From Prevotellaceae bacterium (GTDB lineage Bacteria > Bacteroidota > Bacteroidia > Bacteroidales > UBA932), in assembly GCA_031258915.1 (NCBI GenBank), contig JAIRMD010000008.1:1-8450 (forward strand): a DNA stretch of 8,450 bases, given 5' to 3'. Below are positions 5,737 to 8,450 of this stretch, one piece after another; position 1 is the stretch's first letter, and each line of letters begins with the position of its first letter. The notes under the pieces are model-generated. The model had not been told where the DNA came from. It ran no database searches and was given only the letters and a program-made list of their open reading frames with translations. Both the position numbers and the translations under genes were made by a program.

Positions 5737-6581
5737 AAAAGAACGGCCTACTCATAGCTATTGTAGTGTTGCTTTGCGCCGCCGCTGCAGCGCAAAACAG
5801 ATATTCGCCAGCATCCAACAACGCTAACGCTGCTCAAGGATTTAAGTCATCTGCGTCAAAAAAGCCTCTGTACACCCCAAGCAGGTTGGAGGATATGCCT
5901 CCGGGCTTTCCGAGCACGCTTGCTTCACGTCCTTTGACGCAGCAGCACTACGACTACATCAGGCGCTTTCACTTTGGTTTTGCGGTGGCCATAGGCATGC
6001 TCGACTACAAAATTACCAGCTCAAAGGAACCCCAACAGAACAGCCAAGGCGAAGTATCCAACTTTTTTGTGGATGTATCAAGCCTCGCGCCGTCAATGGG
6101 TGTAGCCGCTTTGATGGACTACCGTATCAACCACCTATTCAGCCTGCGAACGCAAATAGGGCCTACCTTCGGCACGCGCACCCTCAGCTTTTATGAATCC
6201 GACTCGCTCACCCACTCCATGCCAATAGAGTCGGTGCTGGTTGAGGTGTCGCTACTGCTGAAGTATAAGGCAAAACGCCACAGCAATGTAAGGCCGTACA
6301 TGATAGCCGGACTCACACCCTACTGCGATGTGGCGGCATTCAAAAGCTTCAACGAAAAGCGCAGCATCTTAGTAGCCGTTAACCCTTTTGATTTAGCCAT
6401 TACGGCAGGCCTCGGCGTTGATGCATACGCCAACTTTTTCAAATTTTCGCTGGAGCTTAAGTATGTTATGGGGATGCTGAACAACATTTCGTCCAAGTCG
6501 CTGGAGGGATACGAGCAATTCCCAAAATCAATAGATAGGATGTATTCGCACTCGTTTGTGCTTTCAATCCTTTTTGAATGA
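5733..6581 (+). CDS. porT: PorT-family protein (type IX secretion system), GTG start
   Basis: A 282-residue predicted outer-membrane barrel protein. The signal peptide MKKNGLLIAIVVLLCAAAAA is cleaved probably after A20. A proline- and serine-rich spacer leads to RFHFGFAVAIGMLDYKI (from about residue 72), which resembles the start of PorT-type barrels. Alternating amphipathic strands with IGPTFGTRTLSF, KYVMGML and a terminal SFVLSILFE fit a small barrel. PorT is required for T9SS in Porphyromonas gingivalis (SprT in Flavobacterium); its exact biochemical role is unresolved. The gene opens with GTG inside the ubiE stop (GTGA), and the signal peptide confirms that start. Placement directly after ubiE supports the assignment. 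A generic outer-membrane beta-barrel protein is the main alternative. Confidence 0.8.
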   Translation: MKKNGLLIAIVVLLCAAAAAQNRYSPASNNANAAQGFKSSASKKPLYTPSRLEDMPPGFPSTLASRPLTQQHYDYIRRFHFGFAVAIGMLDYKITSSKEPQQNSQGEVSNFFVDVSSLAPSMGVAALMDYRINHLFSLRTQIGPTFGTRTLSFYESDSLTHSMPIESVLVEVSLLLKYKAKRHSNVRPYMIAGLTPYCDVAAFKSFNEKRSILVAVNPFDLAITAGLGVDAYANFFKFSLELKYVMGMLNNISSKSLEGYEQFPKSIDRMYSHSFVLSILFE

Positions 6582-6582
6582 C

Positions 6583-8130
6583 ATGCCTGCCCCGCATATA
6601 CGCACCGGCGCTTTCTCCGCCCTGCTGCTTACCGCTTCGGCTATTTCAACGGCCGGTTTTGCCTCCCAACCCGACAGCATCGCCACATCTGCGTACGCCT
6701 GCAGCGCCGCCACCGTAAAGCGCATTGACGTTGCCGACGAGCAGCTTGTATGGCTACGCGAAGCCGGCGTCAACCTGAAAAAATTTGAGGGAAAGCCTGC
6801 TGGCAAAACGTTCATGGACGGAGTGCTGCAAAAATTTATCCGCTACAGCGAAAATAACGGCTACCCCTTTGCCAGCGCGCAGCTCAGCAACGTGCGTATC
6901 GACTCGGGCTACTTTTGCGCAGCGCTGACGCTGAGCAGGGGAAACCGCATAACCATAGATTCGCTGATAGTAAAAGGCGACGCACGCGTGCGGCCTTCCT
7001 TCATGCAAAGCCACCTGGGGCTGCACAAGCCTCGCCTCTACTCCGAAAAGTATGTGAAAGATGTTGACAGGCGAATTAACGAGCTGGGATTTGTGTGCGC
7101 TGCACAGCCCTCGGCGGTGGAGTTCAGGCAACGGTCGTCAACGCTGTACGCCTACCTGATGGCCGGTAAAGCCAACCGCGCAAACGGCTTGCTGAGCTTC
7201 GGTACCGACGAAAACGGCAATTTCCGGCTGACCGGCGAGGCTTCGCTTTTTGTGGCGAACATGTTCAAAGGCGGCGAGGAGCTTGAGCTCGACTGGAGCA
7301 GCCCCGAAAAAAACACGCAGCTGCTGCACCTATCCGTCGGCGTACCCTACCTCATTCTAAGCGCTATCGGCGCGTCGGCGCAGATCAACATGGAGCGGCG
7401 CGATACGCTCTACATGAACCTCAACGGCAGGCTGGGGCTATCCATGCCGGTGAGCCGCGATGGAAAAGCATCGCTGTTTGTAGAGCTTTGGCAGCAGCAC
7501 AACAACGCCAGCGCGCAAAGCGCAACGGTAAACCTCACGCTCTACGGCATTGATTTTTTGTTCCGCCACACCGACAGCCCGCTGTTCCCCCGCAGCGGAT
7601 ACACCGCCAACCTTGCCTTTGCCGCCGGACCCCGCAGCGTAAGCACCTCCTCGGGCAGCGCAGCAGGCGCAGGCGTGGAGGGCGCTGTGGAGGTGTCATG
7701 CTACTTTTTGTCGGGCAGCCGCGCAAGCATGTTGATGCGGATTCAGGGAAAAATGAAGGGCACCTTTACAAAGGCCGGCAGCGAGCCGCTGCTCCCCAGC
7801 GAGCTGTACGGCATTGGCGGTGCCGGCAGCCTGCGAGGCTTCAACGAGCGCAGCATCTTCGTGCCTTCCTACGCCATTGCAACCGTTGAGCCGCGCTTTT
7901 TTTACAGCGCACAAGGCTACCTCTTTACCTTCTACGATTACGCCGTAGCGGGCAGCTCCGGCACCCTTCGCAACGTAGCAACCCTCCAGCTGCACAGCTT
8001 TGGCGTGGGAACGCGCTTTGCTACGGGGGCAGGTATTTTTTCCATCACCTACGCGCTGGGGCGCGAGGCCGGACAAAAGCCGCTGCTCAAAAATGCAAAG
8101 GTGCATGTGGCGTACACGGCGGTGTTTTAA
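6583..8130 (+). CDS. Omp85-family outer-membrane protein (BamA/TamA-like)
   Basis: A 515-residue protein with a signal peptide (about 1-27, hydrophobic ALLLTASAISTA). A periplasmic portion (about 75-190) looks like one or two POTRA domains: FIRYSENNGYPFA followed by a strand pair, then NRITIDSLIVKG and VKDVDRRINELGF. The remaining 320 or so residues form the barrel. GIGGAGSLRGFNE with L417-R418-G419-F420 is the conserved loop-6 motif of Omp85 proteins, and the chain ends in an aromatic Phe (HVAYTAVF), as expected of a barrel-assembly signal. This is shorter than BamA, which has five POTRA domains, and closer to TamA or surface-antigen-type members. Omp85 proteins insert or translocate outer-membrane proteins; the substrate here is unknown. 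ATG 6583 is chosen, one base after the porT stop, over the TTG at 6556, because the signal peptide begins there. Confidence 0.88.
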   Translation: MPAPHIRTGAFSALLLTASAISTAGFASQPDSIATSAYACSAATVKRIDVADEQLVWLREAGVNLKKFEGKPAGKTFMDGVLQKFIRYSENNGYPFASAQLSNVRIDSGYFCAALTLSRGNRITIDSLIVKGDARVRPSFMQSHLGLHKPRLYSEKYVKDVDRRINELGFVCAAQPSAVEFRQRSSTLYAYLMAGKANRANGLLSFGTDENGNFRLTGEASLFVANMFKGGEELELDWSSPEKNTQLLHLSVGVPYLILSAIGASAQINMERRDTLYMNLNGRLGLSMPVSRDGKASLFVELWQQHNNASAQSATVNLTLYGIDFLFRHTDSPLFPRSGYTANLAFAAGPRSVSTSSGSAAGAGVEGAVEVSCYFLSGSRASMLMRIQGKMKGTFTKAGSEPLLPSELYGIGGAGSLRGFNERSIFVPSYAIATVEPRFFYSAQGYLFTFYDYAVAGSSGTLRNVATLQLHSFGVGTRFATGAGIFSITYALGREAGQKPLLKNAKVHVAYTAVF

Positions 8131-8145
8131 GCTTTACTTCAAGTC

Positions 8146-8179
8146 AAAATCGATGGTGTCTATTGTAATTGATTTTTTT
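8146..8179 (+). terminator. Weak terminator-like hairpin after the Omp85 gene
   Basis: AAAATCGAT at 8146-8154 pairs with ATTGATTTT at 8168-8176 (one G-U wobble) over a 13-base loop, and the T-run continues to 8179. The stem is A-T rich and would be weak. It would end the FKBP-to-Omp85 transcript, and it immediately precedes the next promoter box. Confidence 0.35.
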
Positions 8180-8181
8180 AT

Positions 8182-8189
8182 TAGTTTTG
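8182..8189 (+). promoter_or_regulatory. -7 promoter box for the response-regulator gene
   Basis: TAGTTTTG matches the Bacteroidota -7 form TAnnTTTG and lies 41 bases before the ATG at 8231. The nearest TTG upstream (8163-8165) is 16 bases away, shorter than the normal 19-21, so the -33 element is doubtful. It suggests that the regulator has its own transcript. Confidence 0.4.
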
Positions 8190-8230
8190 TGGCAAAAACA
8201 TTTGCGGTCAAAGAAGCGCAACGATAGCCC

Positions 8231-8450
8231 ATGAAAATTCTTATCATAGAAGATGAATACCAGCTGCTAACGGCGATAGAAGCATTCCTGCTATCGGAGA
8301 AGTACGTCGTGGAAAAAGCTGCCGACTACCACGCTGCCGTAGAGAAAGCGCTGGTTTACGACTACGACTGCATCCTGCTGGATATTTCGCTGCCCGGCGG
8401 CAGCGGGCTGAAAATTCTCGAAGAAATGAAGAAAGAGGGCAAGTCCGGCA
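8231..8450 (+). CDS. Response regulator receiver domain (3'-truncated)
   Basis: The first 73 codons of a two-component response regulator. The acidic pocket is E7-D8 in ILIIEDE. The phospho-acceptor Asp is D51 in CILLDISLPGGSG, where the pattern continues into GLKILEEM. In this family a partner histidine kinase phosphorylates the Asp and the output domain then acts, usually by binding DNA. The output domain is beyond the window edge, so the class is unknown; the receiver most resembles OmpR/PhoB-type regulators. The beginning does not resemble PorX, the T9SS regulator. ATG 8231 starts directly at the conserved first strand. The gene lies 100 bases after the Omp85 gene. Confidence 0.88.
   Translation, partial: MKILIIEDEYQLLTAIEAFLLSEKYVVEKAADYHAAVEKALVYDYDCILLDISLPGGSGLKILEEMKKEGKSG

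Noticed and set aside
6556..6582. TTG at 6556 as start of the Omp85 gene
   Set aside because: It would overlap porT by 26 bases and put nine residues before the signal peptide; ATG 6583 follows the porT stop by one base.
6754..8106. Several - strand open frames and a + strand frame at 8000-8227 overlapping the Omp85 gene
   Set aside because: No domain is recognisable, the frames lie inside a protein with clear Omp85 features, and the 8000-8227 frame extends into the non-coding gap without a credible start.
8231..8450. Response regulator as PorX, linking it to T9SS control
   Set aside because: The N-terminal sequence does not resemble PorX, and the output domain is outside the window, so the link is unsupported.

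Overview
This window looks like a chromosomal segment from a member of the Bacteroidota (Bacteroidetes), most likely a lineage with a type IX secretion system (T9SS). Four things point there: a T9SS type A C-terminal sorting domain at the left edge, a PorT-family T9SS protein directly after a menaquinone methyltransferase gene, promoter -7 boxes of the phylum's TAnnTTTG form, and start codons without clear Shine-Dalgarno sequences. Genus and order cannot be resolved from the sequence alone.

Layout. All recognised genes are on the + strand. (1) 1-519: the 3' end of a very GC-rich gene (about 65% GC by hand count) for a secreted T9SS cargo protein. (2) 520-837: a non-coding region with a perfect 14-bp hairpin, five 7-bp tandem repeats, smaller dyads, a probable promoter and a structured 5' leader. 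(3) 838-3317: a ureohydrolase (arginase/agmatinase family) and an NhaA-family antiporter, 41 bases apart and probably co-transcribed, ending in a perfect 12-bp inverted repeat that spans the antiporter stop codon. (4) 3330-8130: a -7 box and structured leader, then an FKBP-type prolyl isomerase lipoprotein, a DUF3298-type lipoprotein, UbiE/MenG, PorT and an Omp85-family outer-membrane protein. The last four abut or overlap by a few bases and are probably one operon. (5) 8131-8450: a weak terminator, a -7 box and the start of a response regulator that runs off the window.

How the genes fit together. The long operon is mainly a cell-envelope unit. It combines a periplasmic or outer-membrane folding catalyst (FKBP), a lipoprotein of unknown role, a barrel protein needed for T9SS, and an Omp85-type barrel with a short POTRA region, together with one respiratory-quinone enzyme. 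The most unusual observation is in the NhaA-like protein. It is full length and has the GLEIKRE, GVHATLAG and GKP landmarks, but three aspartates that E. coli NhaA carries (D65, D133, D164) align with Ser, Gly and Thr. The residue equivalent to D163 and the conserved lysine are kept. It may therefore have changed ion coupling. No CRISPR, prophage, transposase or recognisable defence system was seen.
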